Origin: an uncultured Holophaga sp.
Lineage (GTDB): Bacteria > Acidobacteriota > Holophagae > Holophagales > Holophagaceae
Assembly (NCBI RefSeq): GCF_963677305.1
Contig: NZ_OY781925.1
Span: forward strand, 1,265,001 to 1,329,000
DNA length: 64,000 nucleotides
Direction: 5' to 3'
Within the stretch, counting starts at the first letter, position 1. Every line of letters begins with the position of its first letter. A program made the translations under genes and the position numbers. Positions 16,512 to 25,025 of the stretch are shown piece by piece. The notes under the pieces were generated by a model that saw only the letters and a program-made list of their open reading frames with translations, did no database searches and was not told the origin of the DNA.

Positions 16512-16792
16512 GGATCCTCCTTGAGGGGTTCCCTCGGAGGGGTCAAGTCGTGTGCCAGAGGTCAAGTGTCAGTTATTGATTATTTTATCAAATATGCTCG
16601 ATTCTGACTCTGTAAACTCAGATTTACACGGTGGCCTCCCGCTCTTCCAACCCGTGCCGTTTCATGACGATGAGGCTGCTTTTTGCCGCCATGGCTCGAA
16701 TTCGGCCCGGACAGCATCCAATTCAGCGGGTCAGGCCTCTTCTCCGGGACCCCGTCCCCGGCGATGATGGTTCAAGGCATCCAGGTGAATGA

Positions 16793-18016
16793 ATGATCAA
16801 GAAGGTCCCCAAGCAAGCGCTGAAGCTGGGCATGTACATCCACGACCTCAACTGTGGCTGGATGGACCACAACTTCTTCCGGAGCCGCTTCATGCTCCGC
16901 AGGGAGGAGGATCTCCAGAAGATCCTGGGGAGCGGCATCACCGAGGTCTACATCGATACGGTCAAGGGGATTGACGCCGAGGGGCTCTCCGAGTCGGAGG
17001 TGGCCCACCAGATCCATGACGCCATGGACGGCATCGCCCAGGCCGCCGCACTGCTGCCCCAGAGCACCTCCCATCGGGAGGAACTGGAGGTGGCCAAGGC
17101 CATCCATGGCGAGGCCAACAAAGTCATCCAGTCGGTGCTGGCCGATGTCCGCCTGGGCAAGCAGATCCAGGTGGAGCGCATGGAGCCGGTGGTGGAGCAG
17201 GTCACCGAGTCCATCCTACGCAACCAGGGCACCCTGGTGAGCCTCTGCCGTATCAAGGAGGGTGACACCTATACCTTCCAGCACTCCGTCAGCGTCTGCA
17301 CCCTGCTGGTCACCTTCTGCCGCTACATGGGCATGGACCGTGAGCAGATCAAGCTGGCGGGCATGGGCGGCATGCTCCACGACATCGGCAAGATGAGGGT
17401 GCCGGATCATGTTCTCAACAAGCCCGGCAAGCTCACGGATGACGAGTTCGTCACCATGAAGTCCCACGTGACCCTGGGTCTCGAGGTCCTGCAGCAGACC
17501 CCCGGCATCACCCCCACGGTCTTCGAGGTCACGGGCCAGCACCACGAGAAGTTCAAGGGGGCGGGCTACCCCCTGGGGCTCCAGGGCGACGAGATCAGCC
17601 TCATCGGCCGCATGTCAGCCATCGTGGACGTCTACGACGCCATCACCTCCAACCGCTGCTACCACCGCGGCATGGAGCCCGGCATCGCCCTCAGCAAGCT
17701 CTTCGAGTGGGGTGAGAACCACTTCGACCCCACCCTGGTTCAGCACTTCATCCAGGCCCTGGGCATCTACCCTGTGGGCACCCTGGTGCGCCTGGACAGC
17801 GAGCGCTTGGCGGTGGTGGTCCAGCAGAGTGAAGGGGGCCTCCTCTACCCCGTGGTCCGGGTCATCTACGACATCCGGCGCAGCCGGGTCATCTCCCCCT
17901 ACGACCTGGACCTCTCCCGCCCCGAAGCCGGCGGCGACAGCATCACGGGCAACGAGGCCCCCGAGACCTGGAAGCTCGACCCCTTCAAGTTCCTCACCCT
18001 GCCCGAGGTGCGGTAG
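16793..18016 (+). CDS. HD-GYP domain protein, predicted c-di-GMP phosphodiesterase
   Basis: A 407-residue protein. Residues about 5-130 match the DUF3391 domain that often precedes HD-GYP ([19 protein letters not shown]). Residues about 150-340 are the HD-GYP domain, with HDIGK at about 196 and [11 protein letters not shown] ending near 260, followed by [12 protein letters not shown]. All the signature residues for c-di-GMP hydrolysis to GMP are present. It stands alone between the comEA operon and a convergent tRNA gene. It may oppose the REC-GGDEF protein encoded 10 kb upstream. Confidence 0.92.
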   Translation: MIKKVPKQALKLGMYIHDLNCGWMDHNFFRSRFMLRREEDLQKILGSGITEVYIDTVKGIDAEGLSESEVAHQIHDAMDGIAQAAALLPQSTSHREELEVAKAIHGEANKVIQSVLADVRLGKQIQVERMEPVVEQVTESILRNQGTLVSLCRIKEGDTYTFQHSVSVCTLLVTFCRYMGMDREQIKLAGMGGMLHDIGKMRVPDHVLNKPGKLTDDEFVTMKSHVTLGLEVLQQTPGITPTVFEVTGQHHEKFKGAGYPLGLQGDEISLIGRMSAIVDVYDAITSNRCYHRGMEPGIALSKLFEWGENHFDPTLVQHFIQALGIYPVGTLVRLDSERLAVVVQQSEGGLLYPVVRVIYDIRRSRVISPYDLDLSRPEAGGDSITGNEAPETWKLDPFKFLTLPEVR

Positions 18017-18075
18017 GCGATCCGGGCACGGACGAGGGGGCTCACCGTGGGCCCCACCGCTCTGTCTCCGGACGC

Positions 18076-18100
18076 AAAAAAACCCGGGTCTCCCCGGGTT
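18076..18100 (-). terminator. Rho-independent terminator of tRNA-Val
   Basis: On the minus strand an AACCCGGG/CCCGGGTT stem with a 4-nt loop is followed directly by a run of T. It lies 5 bp beyond the encoded CCA end of the tRNA. Confidence 0.9.
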
Positions 18101-18105
18101 CCAAC

Positions 18106-18180
18106 TGGTTGGCGCGAGTGGTCTCGAACCACCGACCCCCACCGTGTCAAGGTGGTGCTCTACCCCTGAGCTACGCGCCA
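18106..18180 (-). tRNA. tRNA-Val (GAC anticodon)
   Basis: The minus strand folds into a full cloverleaf. The acceptor stem is TGGCGCG/CGCGCCA, the D arm GCTC...GAGC, the anticodon stem CCACC/GGTGG with loop TTGACAC (anticodon GAC), and the T arm GGTGG-TTCGAGA-CCACT. The discriminator A and an encoded CCA tail follow at 18106-18108. A strong terminator comes next. Confidence 0.95.
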
Positions 18181-18393
18181 TCAGAAAATCCATTCTACCA
18201 CGCCTCGGTCGGATGTCGAGTGCAAATCACGGGTAGGGTTTGCTCAGGCTTCGCAGGGAAGGTGTTTCGGGATGAGGGACTACCTCACATGTGGTGGATC
18301 TTGCCCTGGGCTACCTGTCCGCTCTGCAGGCCCCGCCCCGCCCTGAATTCTGTGGTAGAGGCCCTGGTTGTCAGTCTGAAAAAAATGAAATAG

Positions 18394-18625
18394 CCACAGA
18401 TGCGCACAGATGGACACAGATCGGCCCCACTCGACAGGGCACCTGGGGGCAGGTTCAGAGGGGGAGGGTCAGGCCAGGGCACGCCTGCGTGTCCCTGGCT
18501 GCCCCTCCCCCTCTGAACGCGGACGGCTCGCCGTCCGCCCCCGCTTTGCGGGGCGGCCCCAGGCGCCCGACCCACTGCCGGGCTGATCCTGCTTTTCATC
18601 CGTGTCTATCTGTGCTCATCCGTGG
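18394..18625. repeat. Structured repeat A
   Basis: A 232-bp unit in the gap between tRNA-Val and the GxxExxY gene; the 213 bp before it hold nothing recognisable. The ends (18394-18421 and 18598-18625) are inverted repeats matching at 24 of 28 positions, each made of three CACAGATG-like units. Inside, a stem (18437-18448 with 18557-18568) encloses three hairpins: a long one at 18454-18517, an 8-bp stem with CTCG loop at 18519-18538, and CCCCGC-TTT-GCGGGG at 18539-18553. Confidence 0.85.
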
Positions 18626-18682
18626 CCCATGGCTTTTCATGCCGTTGTGGTTCTCTTGGCTGGCTCTGATGGGACGACCTCT

Positions 18683-19051
18683 TCAGCCGAGGACCACCCG
18701 CCTGTATTCAAGCCTGGGATGGCCGAAGTTCATGAGCAGGCAGACCTCCAGTCCTGTGGCCTTCAGATAGTGGATGCACTGCGCCAGGTGGATATCTTCC
18801 AGCGCCCTGACGGCCTTGAGCTCCACCAGCACACATCCCGCCACCAGCAGATCCGCGGCGAACTCGCCCACGAGAGACCCCTCATGGCGGACCTCGATCC
18901 CATGCTGCTGCACCACGGGCAGACCCGACTTTCCCAGTTCGAGAGCCAGGGCGTTCTCGTAGACCTTCTCCAGGAATCCGGACCCGAGCGTGTTCGAGAC
19001 CTTGAAGGCTGCCCCGATGATGGCTCCCGTGATGGACTCCAGCTTGGCCAT
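18683..19051 (-). CDS. GxxExxY protein, PD-(D/E)XK nuclease-like
   Basis: A 122-residue member of the GxxExxY family (Pfam PDDEXK_3). The naming motif is GFLEKVY near residue 25. The nuclease-like core is GEFAADLLVAGCVLVELKA, with the aspartate and the E-x-K residues of a PD-(D/E)XK site, followed by LEDIHLAQCIHYLKATG. The family's function is not known. The ATG at 19051 is preferred over an earlier ATG because AAGGAAG lies upstream and family members begin close to the IIGAAFKV segment. Repeats A and B flank it, and a truncated paralogue at 39138 has the same flanks, so gene and repeats move or duplicate together. Confidence 0.85.
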   Translation of the reverse strand: MAKLESITGAIIGAAFKVSNTLGSGFLEKVYENALALELGKSGLPVVQQHGIEVRHEGSLVGEFAADLLVAGCVLVELKAVRALEDIHLAQCIHYLKATGLEVCLLMNFGHPRLEYRRVVLG

Positions 19052-19107
19052 GGATGCTTCCTTGGAAGGGGAGTTCAGGATAGCTGAAGTTGATAAAAAG
19101 AATATAG

Positions 19108-19340
19108 CCACGGATGCGCACAGATGAGCACGGATCAGCTCCGTTCAGTGGGGCACCTGGGGGCAGGTTCAGAGGGGGAGGGTCAGACCAGGACACGCTC
19201 GCGTGTCCCTGGCTGCCCCTCCCCCTCTGGACGCGGACGGCTCGCCGTCCGCCCCAGCTTCGCGGGGCGGCCCCAGGCGCCCGACCCTCCGCCGGGGCGA
19301 TCCTGCTCTTTTATCCGTGCTTATCTGTGCCCATCCGTGG
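19108..19340. repeat. Structured repeat B
   Basis: A 233-bp copy upstream of the GxxExxY gene and just past the glmS stop codon. The terminal inverted repeats (19108-19135 and 19313-19340) match at 26 of 28 positions. The inner stem and hairpins are as in A. In the long hairpin a pair that is G-T in A is A-T here. The glmS gene ends 11 bp beyond, so the repeat may act as its transcription terminator. Confidence 0.85.
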
Positions 19341-19350
19341 CCAACTTCTT

Positions 19351-21186
19351 TTATTCCACAGTCACACTCTTGGCCAGGTTCCGTGGCTGATCCACATCGC
19401 AGCCCCGCAGCACGGCGATGTGATAGGCCAGCAGCTGCAGCGGCACTGAGTAGAGGATCGGCGCCAGCCAGGGGTGCACCTCAGGCATCTCCAGCACATC
19501 CTCGGCCACCCCGGCCAGACCCGTGTCCCCCTCCGTCACCAGTGCCAGAATCCGCCCTTCCCGGGCCGCGGCCTCCTGCAGGTTCGACAGCGTCTTCTCC
19601 CGGTGCTCATCCCGGGGCATCACCGCCACGATGGGCAGGTGCTGATCTATCAGGGCGATGGGGCCGTGCTTCATCTCGCCTGCCGGGTAACCCTCGGCGT
19701 GAATATAGCTGATCTCCTTGAGCTTCAAGGCGCCTTCCAGGGCGATGGGGTAGAGCGGTCCTCGGGCCAGGTAGAGGAAGTCCCGGGCCTCCTGCCAGCG
19801 CTGGGCCCACTTCACCAGGGTCTTCTCCTGGCCCGCAGTCCGCTCCAGAAGGGCCGGCAGGTGACGCAGCCCCTGGATCAGGGTGGCCTTGGTCTCAGGC
19901 TTCAGGGTCCCCCGGGCCTCTCCCAGGCGGATGGCCAGGAGCAGCAGCACGGTGAGCTGGGTGGTGAAGGCCTTGGTGGAGGCCACCCCGATCTCCGGCC
20001 CCGCATGGGTGAGCAGGGTGGCCTCGGCGGTGCGGGTGGCTGTCGATCCCTGCACATTGCAGATGGCCAGGGTGCGGGCACCCCTCGCAGCGGCCTCCTT
20101 CAGCGCAGCCAGGGTGTCGGCGGTTTCACCGCTCTGGCTGATACCGATGGCCAGCGTCCCCGGCTCCACCACGGGTTCCCGGTAGCGGTACTCGCTGCCG
20201 TAATCCACCTCGGTGCCGAGTCGGGCAAGGTGCTCAATATAGAACTGCCCCACCAGCCCTGCGTGGCGGCTGGTGCCGCAGGCCAGGATGACGACCTTCC
20301 GGAAGCTCCGGAGCTCCTCATCCGAGTAGGGCAGGTCCAGGGGCATAGGCTCCTCGGGGCTCACGGGCAGGCGGTCCAACAGGGTGTTGGAGATGGCCAG
20401 GGGCTGCTCGAAGATCTCTTTCTGCATGAAGTGCTTGTAGCGGCCCTTCTCGGCACTGACAGGATCGAAGGGCACCGTCTGGATCTCCCGCGTCACCGGG
20501 GAGCCGTCCAGGCGGAAGACCCGGGCCCCCTGGGGGGTCAGCTCGGCCAGGTCGCCATCCTCCAGGTAGATCACCCGGCGGGTGTGGCGGAGCAGGGGCA
20601 CCACATCAGAGGCCAGGAAGGTTTCCCCCTCCCCGATGCCGATGATGAGGGGGGGGCCACTGCGGGCCACCATGATGCGCCCGGTGTCCTCCGCCTGCAT
20701 GCAGGCCAGGGCATAGATGCCCCGCACCCGCCCCAGGGCCTCCCGGAAGGCGGTGGCGAAGTCCCGGCCTTCACTCAGGAGCTGGGAGACCAGCACCGGG
20801 AAGCACTCGGTGTCCGTCTCGGTGACAAAGCTGTGCCCCGCAGCGGACAGCTCGGCCCGCAGCTCCAGGTAGTTCTCGAAGATCCCGTTGTGGACCGCCA
20901 CCACCTTGCCATCCCGGCTGCGATGCGGGTGGGCGTTCTCCTCCGTGGGCCTCCCGTGGGTCGCCCAGCGCGTGTGCCCGATCCCCACCGGTGTCGCATC
21001 CGAGAAGTCCAGCTTCGCCTGCAGGTTTACCAGCTTCCCCGAGGCCCGCGTCACCCGGAAGGTGCCGTCCCCCGGTGCCAGCGCGATGCCCGCACTGTCA
21101 TAGCCCCGGTATTCCAGGCTTCGCAGTCCATCCACCAGGATGGAGGCTGCACTCTGATGACCGATGTAACCGACGATGCCGCACAT
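19351..21186 (-). CDS. glmS: Glucosamine-6-phosphate synthase (isomerising)
   Basis: A 611-residue glutamine:fructose-6-phosphate aminotransferase, which makes glucosamine-6-phosphate for peptidoglycan and other amino sugars. The N-terminal glutaminase domain starts MCGIVGYIGHQSA with the catalytic Cys after Met removal, and continues with YRGYDSAGIAL and HTRWATHGRP. Two SIS domains follow (LACGTSRHAGLVGQFYIE; SQSGETADTLAALKEA), and the C-terminus ends in AKSVTVE as expected. It is next to the polysaccharide locus, which needs UDP-GlcNAc. No glmS ribozyme is seen upstream. Confidence 0.96.
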   Translation of the reverse strand: MCGIVGYIGHQSAASILVDGLRSLEYRGYDSAGIALAPGDGTFRVTRASGKLVNLQAKLDFSDATPVGIGHTRWATHGRPTEENAHPHRSRDGKVVAVHNGIFENYLELRAELSAAGHSFVTETDTECFPVLVSQLLSEGRDFATAFREALGRVRGIYALACMQAEDTGRIMVARSGPPLIIGIGEGETFLASDVVPLLRHTRRVIYLEDGDLAELTPQGARVFRLDGSPVTREIQTVPFDPVSAEKGRYKHFMQKEIFEQPLAISNTLLDRLPVSPEEPMPLDLPYSDEELRSFRKVVILACGTSRHAGLVGQFYIEHLARLGTEVDYGSEYRYREPVVEPGTLAIGISQSGETADTLAALKEAAARGARTLAICNVQGSTATRTAEATLLTHAGPEIGVASTKAFTTQLTVLLLLAIRLGEARGTLKPETKATLIQGLRHLPALLERTAGQEKTLVKWAQRWQEARDFLYLARGPLYPIALEGALKLKEISYIHAEGYPAGEMKHGPIALIDQHLPIVAVMPRDEHREKTLSNLQEAAAREGRILALVTEGDTGLAGVAEDVLEMPEVHPWLAPILYSVPLQLLAYHIAVLRGCDVDQPRNLAKSVTVE

Positions 21187-21568
21187 GGAAACCTCATTTG
21201 TTCTGGATGGGGGAAGGGGTGAACTGAATGCCCGTTTCTGTTCTATGAAGCGCGAATCGAAAATCGCTTTGGTTTATCATTAATGATTATATTATATATC
21301 GAACTTTGGTGAGTCCGCTCAGTTCTCTACCATAGGAGGGGATGCTTCGGGAGAGCGATAGGGTGGAAAACACCTCAGGCGAGGTTCAGAAGCTGTGATC
21401 GCCGAGTGTTGGAAGAAAACCGCTCAAATGCTTGTCTGGGGGTTTCCTTCCTGGAAGACTGAGCTTGTTCGGTGATTCCCAGGACCAGGTGGGGTGGAAC
21501 ATAGTGGTAGACTGCGCGGGAAGGTGCCTGTGAGGTGGGTTTCAATATTTGGGTTTGGTCAAAAATCG
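21187..21568. other. Divergent regulatory region between glmS and the polysaccharide locus
   Basis: About 380 bp without a convincing gene. It contains an AT-rich stretch at about 21255-21310 with a perfect 12-bp palindrome ATCATTAATGAT (21276-21287) and several TATAAT-like hexamers. Promoters for glmS and for the plus-strand transferase are probably here. No riboswitch was recognised. Confidence 0.45.
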
Positions 21569-22585
21569 ATGATCATCCTTGCTGTAGTAGTCCTTTTTGC
21601 GGTCGCCCTCTCCTGGGCGATGATTCGGGTCGCACGCAGGGTTGGGCTCCTGGATCACCCGGCAGGGCGCAAGCAGCACGTGAAACCGACGCCCCTCTGT
21701 GGTGGTCTGGTCCTGTGGGTGATGCTCATCGCCCTGAGTGGCTTGGGACTGCTCTCCTTGGGGCTGGGAACCTGGGATTGGGTCGCGCTTTGTCTGATGG
21801 CCCTCATGGGCTTTCTGGATGACCTGCTCGGTTTGAGGGCCCGCATCAAGGCTCTGGTCGGTCTCGGGGTGGCCCTGATCCTGGCAGTGGTTCATGGGGC
21901 CCATCTTCTCCCGCTCGGCGGCTCATTTCCGCTTTTCGGTCTGGACCTCCCCAATCACTGGGCCATTACCCTCCCGCTCCTGACCCTCTGGTTCTGGTTC
22001 CTGCCCAATGCCATCAACCTCATGGATGGCGTCAACGGTCTGGTGATCGGCTTCAGCCTCCTGGTCCTCTGGTTCCTGGGGGCCCCCTTGCCGCTCCTGG
22101 GAGCGCTCTTTGTGCTCCTGCTCTTCAACTACCCCAGAGCCCATCTCTTCCTTGGGGACTGCGGCGCCTTGCTGCTGGGGACCCTCATGGCGATCCTCAC
22201 GGTCAAGGCGAGGCTGCCCCAGGACCCCAACGGGTTCTTTGTGTTGTTCATTTATCCCATGGTCGATGTGAGTCTGGTGGTGTTCTCCCGCTTGAGGCGA
22301 AGGCAGGCCCTGGGGGTTGGGGATCGGAGTCATTTGCACCATCAAGTGTTGGACCTCCTCCGGGGGCGGACCTGGCTGGTTACCCCCCTGCTACTTGCGG
22401 TGAGCTTCGGTCTGCGGGGCCTCCTAGAGATAGGTGTTGGCGACATTGCGCTCCGAGGGATCGGAGCCGGGTTGTTCCTGGCTTTCGCCTTGTGCGTTGC
22501 TGTTCGACGGGAGGGGATGCAACAGGGGGCCGTCACCCTGGACGCTCCTCAAGGTGGACACCAGCATGGAAGCTCCTCGTTTTGA
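21569..22585 (+). CDS. MraY/WecA-family sugar-1-phosphate transferase
   Basis: A polytopic membrane protein of about 338 residues in the polyprenyl-phosphate sugar-1-phosphate transferase family. It probably loads the first sugar onto undecaprenyl phosphate to start polysaccharide assembly. Family motifs are GLLDHPAGRKQHVKPTPLCG near the start, MGFLDDLLGLR (Mg-binding aspartates), NAINLMDGVNGL, FLGDCGALLLG and the histidine-rich GDRSHLHHQVLD. The start is uncertain: GTG codons from 21494 are also in frame. The ATG at 21569 places the first membrane helix at the N-terminus, as in relatives. It precedes wecB on the same strand, which suggests GlcNAc or a derivative as the substrate. Confidence 0.85.
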   Translation: MIILAVVVLFAVALSWAMIRVARRVGLLDHPAGRKQHVKPTPLCGGLVLWVMLIALSGLGLLSLGLGTWDWVALCLMALMGFLDDLLGLRARIKALVGLGVALILAVVHGAHLLPLGGSFPLFGLDLPNHWAITLPLLTLWFWFLPNAINLMDGVNGLVIGFSLLVLWFLGAPLPLLGALFVLLLFNYPRAHLFLGDCGALLLGTLMAILTVKARLPQDPNGFFVLFIYPMVDVSLVVFSRLRRRQALGVGDRSHLHHQVLDLLRGRTWLVTPLLLAVSFGLRGLLEIGVGDIALRGIGAGLFLAFALCVAVRREGMQQGAVTLDAPQGGHQHGSSSF

Positions 22586-22708
22586 GTCTGGTAAGTAGCG
22601 TTAAGTGACAATAGGGTTTTTATTGAAAAGTATTGTTGGCGACAGATGGATTTTGTTTGATTTGAGGTCTCAAACGGAGGCGGTATTGGCCGATCTTTGG
22701 GTGGATGA

Positions 22709-23818
22709 ATGAAGATACTTTGTGCGATGGGCACCCGCCCGGAAGTGATAAAAATGGCACCGGTAGTAAGGGCTTTGAGGCGGGCAGGCTTCGAAGCACC
22801 TGTACTGGTAACGGCACAGCACCGGGATCTCTTGGACCAGATGCTGAAGGTTATGGAGCTGGAGAGTGATTGGGATCTCGACGCCATGCGTCCATCCCAA
22901 CGCCTTGCTGACCTCACGGGAATCCTGGTGCCAGGGGTCTTTGATCTGCTGGCTGCTAGTAGACCCGATGTGGTGTTGGCTCAGGGAGATACGACAACGG
23001 TTTTTTGCGTGGCCCTGGCGGCCTTCTATGCGCGGATCCCTTTCGGGCATGTGGAGGCTGGTCTTCGCAGTGGGAATCTGAATTCCCCTTTCCCTGAAGA
23101 GGCGAACCGGAAACTGGCCGGTGTATTGGCAAACTGGCATTTCGCCCCGACTGAACAGGCACGGGAAGCCCTGCTCGCGGAATCAGTGTCGCCCGATAAA
23201 ATTCATGTGGTAGGGAATACGGTGATCGATTCCCTGCTGTCGATAGCCGGAAGAGAGAATCTCCCCTGGCCTCAAGGTGTTCCCATGCTAGGTTCCGGAG
23301 AACGTCTGGTACTCCTGACTCTCCATCGACGCGAGAACTTCGGGGAGCCCATTGAGCGGATCCTGAAAGCAGTCAGGGAGTTTGCGATTGCCACGGGAGG
23401 AGTGCGGGTCGTTTATCCTGTCCATCCCAACCCCAATGTCCAGGGGCCTGCCCACCGTATCCTCGGGGGAATCCCGAATGTGCATCTGGTGGATCCCCTG
23501 GACTACCCAACACTGGTCGGCCTGATGCGCTCAGCCTACCTGGTGTTGACTGATAGTGGCGGTATCCAGGAGGAGGCTCCAGCGCTCGGGAAGCCGGTTC
23601 TGGTATTCCGGGAAGTCACGGAGAGGCCTGAGGCAGTTGCGGCAGGGGGAGTGACCTTGGTAGGCTCCGATCCGGAAGACTTCAGGATGGAAGCGGCTCG
23701 CCTTTTTAGCGATTCATCGTTTTATCGTACGATGGCTAAGCCTAGATTTCCTTATGGTAAGGGTGATTCAGGAGAGCGTATAGCATCTATTTTTTGCAAT
23801 GGGTGTTATCCGGGATAA
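22709..23818 (+). CDS. wecB: UDP-N-acetylglucosamine 2-epimerase
   Basis: A 369-residue non-hydrolysing epimerase that interconverts UDP-GlcNAc and UDP-ManNAc. The GTRPEVIKMAPVV start is diagnostic. AQHRDLLDQML, GDTTTVFC, FGHVEAGLRSGN, PEEANRK and LTDSGGIQEEAP follow as in the family. It lies 123 bp after the WecA-like gene. ManNAc or its uronic acid is therefore a likely component of the polysaccharide, although no ManNAc dehydrogenase (wecC) is present here. The last 30 codons and the following gap become AT-rich, marking the edge of the low-GC block. Confidence 0.93.
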   Translation: MKILCAMGTRPEVIKMAPVVRALRRAGFEAPVLVTAQHRDLLDQMLKVMELESDWDLDAMRPSQRLADLTGILVPGVFDLLAASRPDVVLAQGDTTTVFCVALAAFYARIPFGHVEAGLRSGNLNSPFPEEANRKLAGVLANWHFAPTEQAREALLAESVSPDKIHVVGNTVIDSLLSIAGRENLPWPQGVPMLGSGERLVLLTLHRRENFGEPIERILKAVREFAIATGGVRVVYPVHPNPNVQGPAHRILGGIPNVHLVDPLDYPTLVGLMRSAYLVLTDSGGIQEEAPALGKPVLVFREVTERPEAVAAGGVTLVGSDPEDFRMEAARLFSDSSFYRTMAKPRFPYGKGDSGERIASIFCNGCYPG

Positions 23819-23878
23819 AATGATCTGAAGTGGAGGAATTGCTATTGGGTGTAGGTGTCATTGTATAATTTATAAATA

Positions 23879-24985
23879 TTATTGTAATAGCGCGAGATAT
23901 TTGCTTGCAATATTGTCCCATTGATAATGTTCGCGAACTCGATGAACTGCAGTCGCTTTGATGATATTTTGTTCCTCGAATGATTGGTGTTCAATCGTAT
24001 TGATTAGTTCTGGGATGTCATCCGGTGATTTAAAATAAAACCCAGTATCGGATAAAACTTCGCGGTTGAAAGCATTGTCGTGTGCTATAACAATGCTCCC
24101 ACAACCCATGGCTTCAAGCAGTGTTGGATTTGTACCGCCGACAGAGTGGCCGTGGAAATAGGCCAATGCATGTGCTCTGAGAGGCTGAAGTTTTTTCTTT
24201 TCAAAAATGGTGCCCAAGAATCGGATTTTATCCGACTCAAAAGCCGTTAATTTCTTGACGTATGAGGATGGTGCCTTGTGGTTTCCTAGAATTACCAGGG
24301 GGAGAGTGCTCCCAGAATCGATGTAGCCCTTCACGATTTCGAGGATGTGGTTTTCAGGCTCAAGGCGGCAAACAATCAGAAAGTAGCGCCCAGGGGCAAG
24401 TCCCAGTTCTTGAACGGCTGTTGGGGGCGGCGGCGGGGCGATGACTTCAGATCCGTATGCGATTACATCGCAAGGGGGGATTGCTCGATGTCGGCTGAGT
24501 AGATGCTGACGGATACTTTCTGCATCGGCGATGACCCGGTGGGGAAGGCGTACTGCCAAGTATTCCATGGCTCTGAAATAGAGCTTGGCAAGGCGACTCC
24601 ATTTTGCGCGCTTCCACTCAATGCCATCCACGTTGAGCCAGACATGTGTGCCGTAGAATCTTGGAATAAGGCAGCCAAAGGCAGCGCCGTAGCCAAGCAT
24701 ATAGACAACCTTAAAGTTCCTCCTGGCTGCCCAGAAACAGCGGAGATCGAAAAGGATGGTTGTCAATGGACCACATGCTAATAGAGGGATGAACTGAAGG
24801 GTCACATTTTTATATAGGATCTGATCTTGGGTCTTGCGGCTTTCGCAGAAGACGGTGACTTTAACGCCTGCGCTCGCCAATCTGGTCGAAAGCTCCTCGG
24901 CGAATGTCTCGAAGCCCCCATATCTCGCAGGGATGCCTCGAGTGCCGAGGATGGCGATGTCGCTTTTGGGTGGGGTTGAATTCAT
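23879..24985 (-). CDS. Glycosyltransferase with DUF1972 N-terminal domain
   Basis: A 368-residue GT-B glycosyltransferase. The N-terminal IAILGTRGIPARYGGFETFA segment is the hallmark of the DUF1972 group, often annotated as rhamnosyl- or galactosyltransferases. The C-terminal half has the family-4 donor-binding pattern (GTNPTLLEAMGCGSIVIAHD). Donor and acceptor sugars cannot be told from sequence. Its 3' end faces wecB. It is the last gene of a long minus-strand run that begins near 37.5 kb. It is AT-richer than the flanking housekeeping genes. Confidence 0.88.
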   Translation of the reverse strand: MNSTPPKSDIAILGTRGIPARYGGFETFAEELSTRLASAGVKVTVFCESRKTQDQILYKNVTLQFIPLLACGPLTTILFDLRCFWAARRNFKVVYMLGYGAAFGCLIPRFYGTHVWLNVDGIEWKRAKWSRLAKLYFRAMEYLAVRLPHRVIADAESIRQHLLSRHRAIPPCDVIAYGSEVIAPPPPPTAVQELGLAPGRYFLIVCRLEPENHILEIVKGYIDSGSTLPLVILGNHKAPSSYVKKLTAFESDKIRFLGTIFEKKKLQPLRAHALAYFHGHSVGGTNPTLLEAMGCGSIVIAHDNAFNREVLSDTGFYFKSPDDIPELINTIEHQSFEEQNIIKATAVHRVREHYQWDNIASKYLALLQ

Positions 24986-25025
24986 TTATAAGTCCCGTGC
25001 TCTGTCGTGTGGGTAACGGCCATGG

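Larger units (their letters stand above)
18394..19340. mobile_element. Composite unit 1: repeat A, GxxExxY gene, repeat B
   Basis: Two copies of a structured repeat in the same orientation flank one GxxExxY gene. The same arrangement recurs at 38915-39652, with the same junction sequences between gene and repeats (for example TTGATAAAAA before the upstream repeat). The duplication of the whole block 20 kb apart, in otherwise unrelated surroundings, is the evidence for mobility. No transposase is present. No target-site duplication was found, and the outer limits are defined only by the terminal inverted repeats. Confidence 0.5.

Noticed and set aside
18394..19340. CRISPR array suggested by short repeated units in the repeats
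   Set aside because: The units are 9-10 bp, tandem without spacers and placed as inverted ends; no cas gene is present.
21187..21568. glmS ribozyme or riboswitch in the glmS leader
   Set aside because: No conserved ribozyme core was recognised; the leader is AT-rich and promoter-like.
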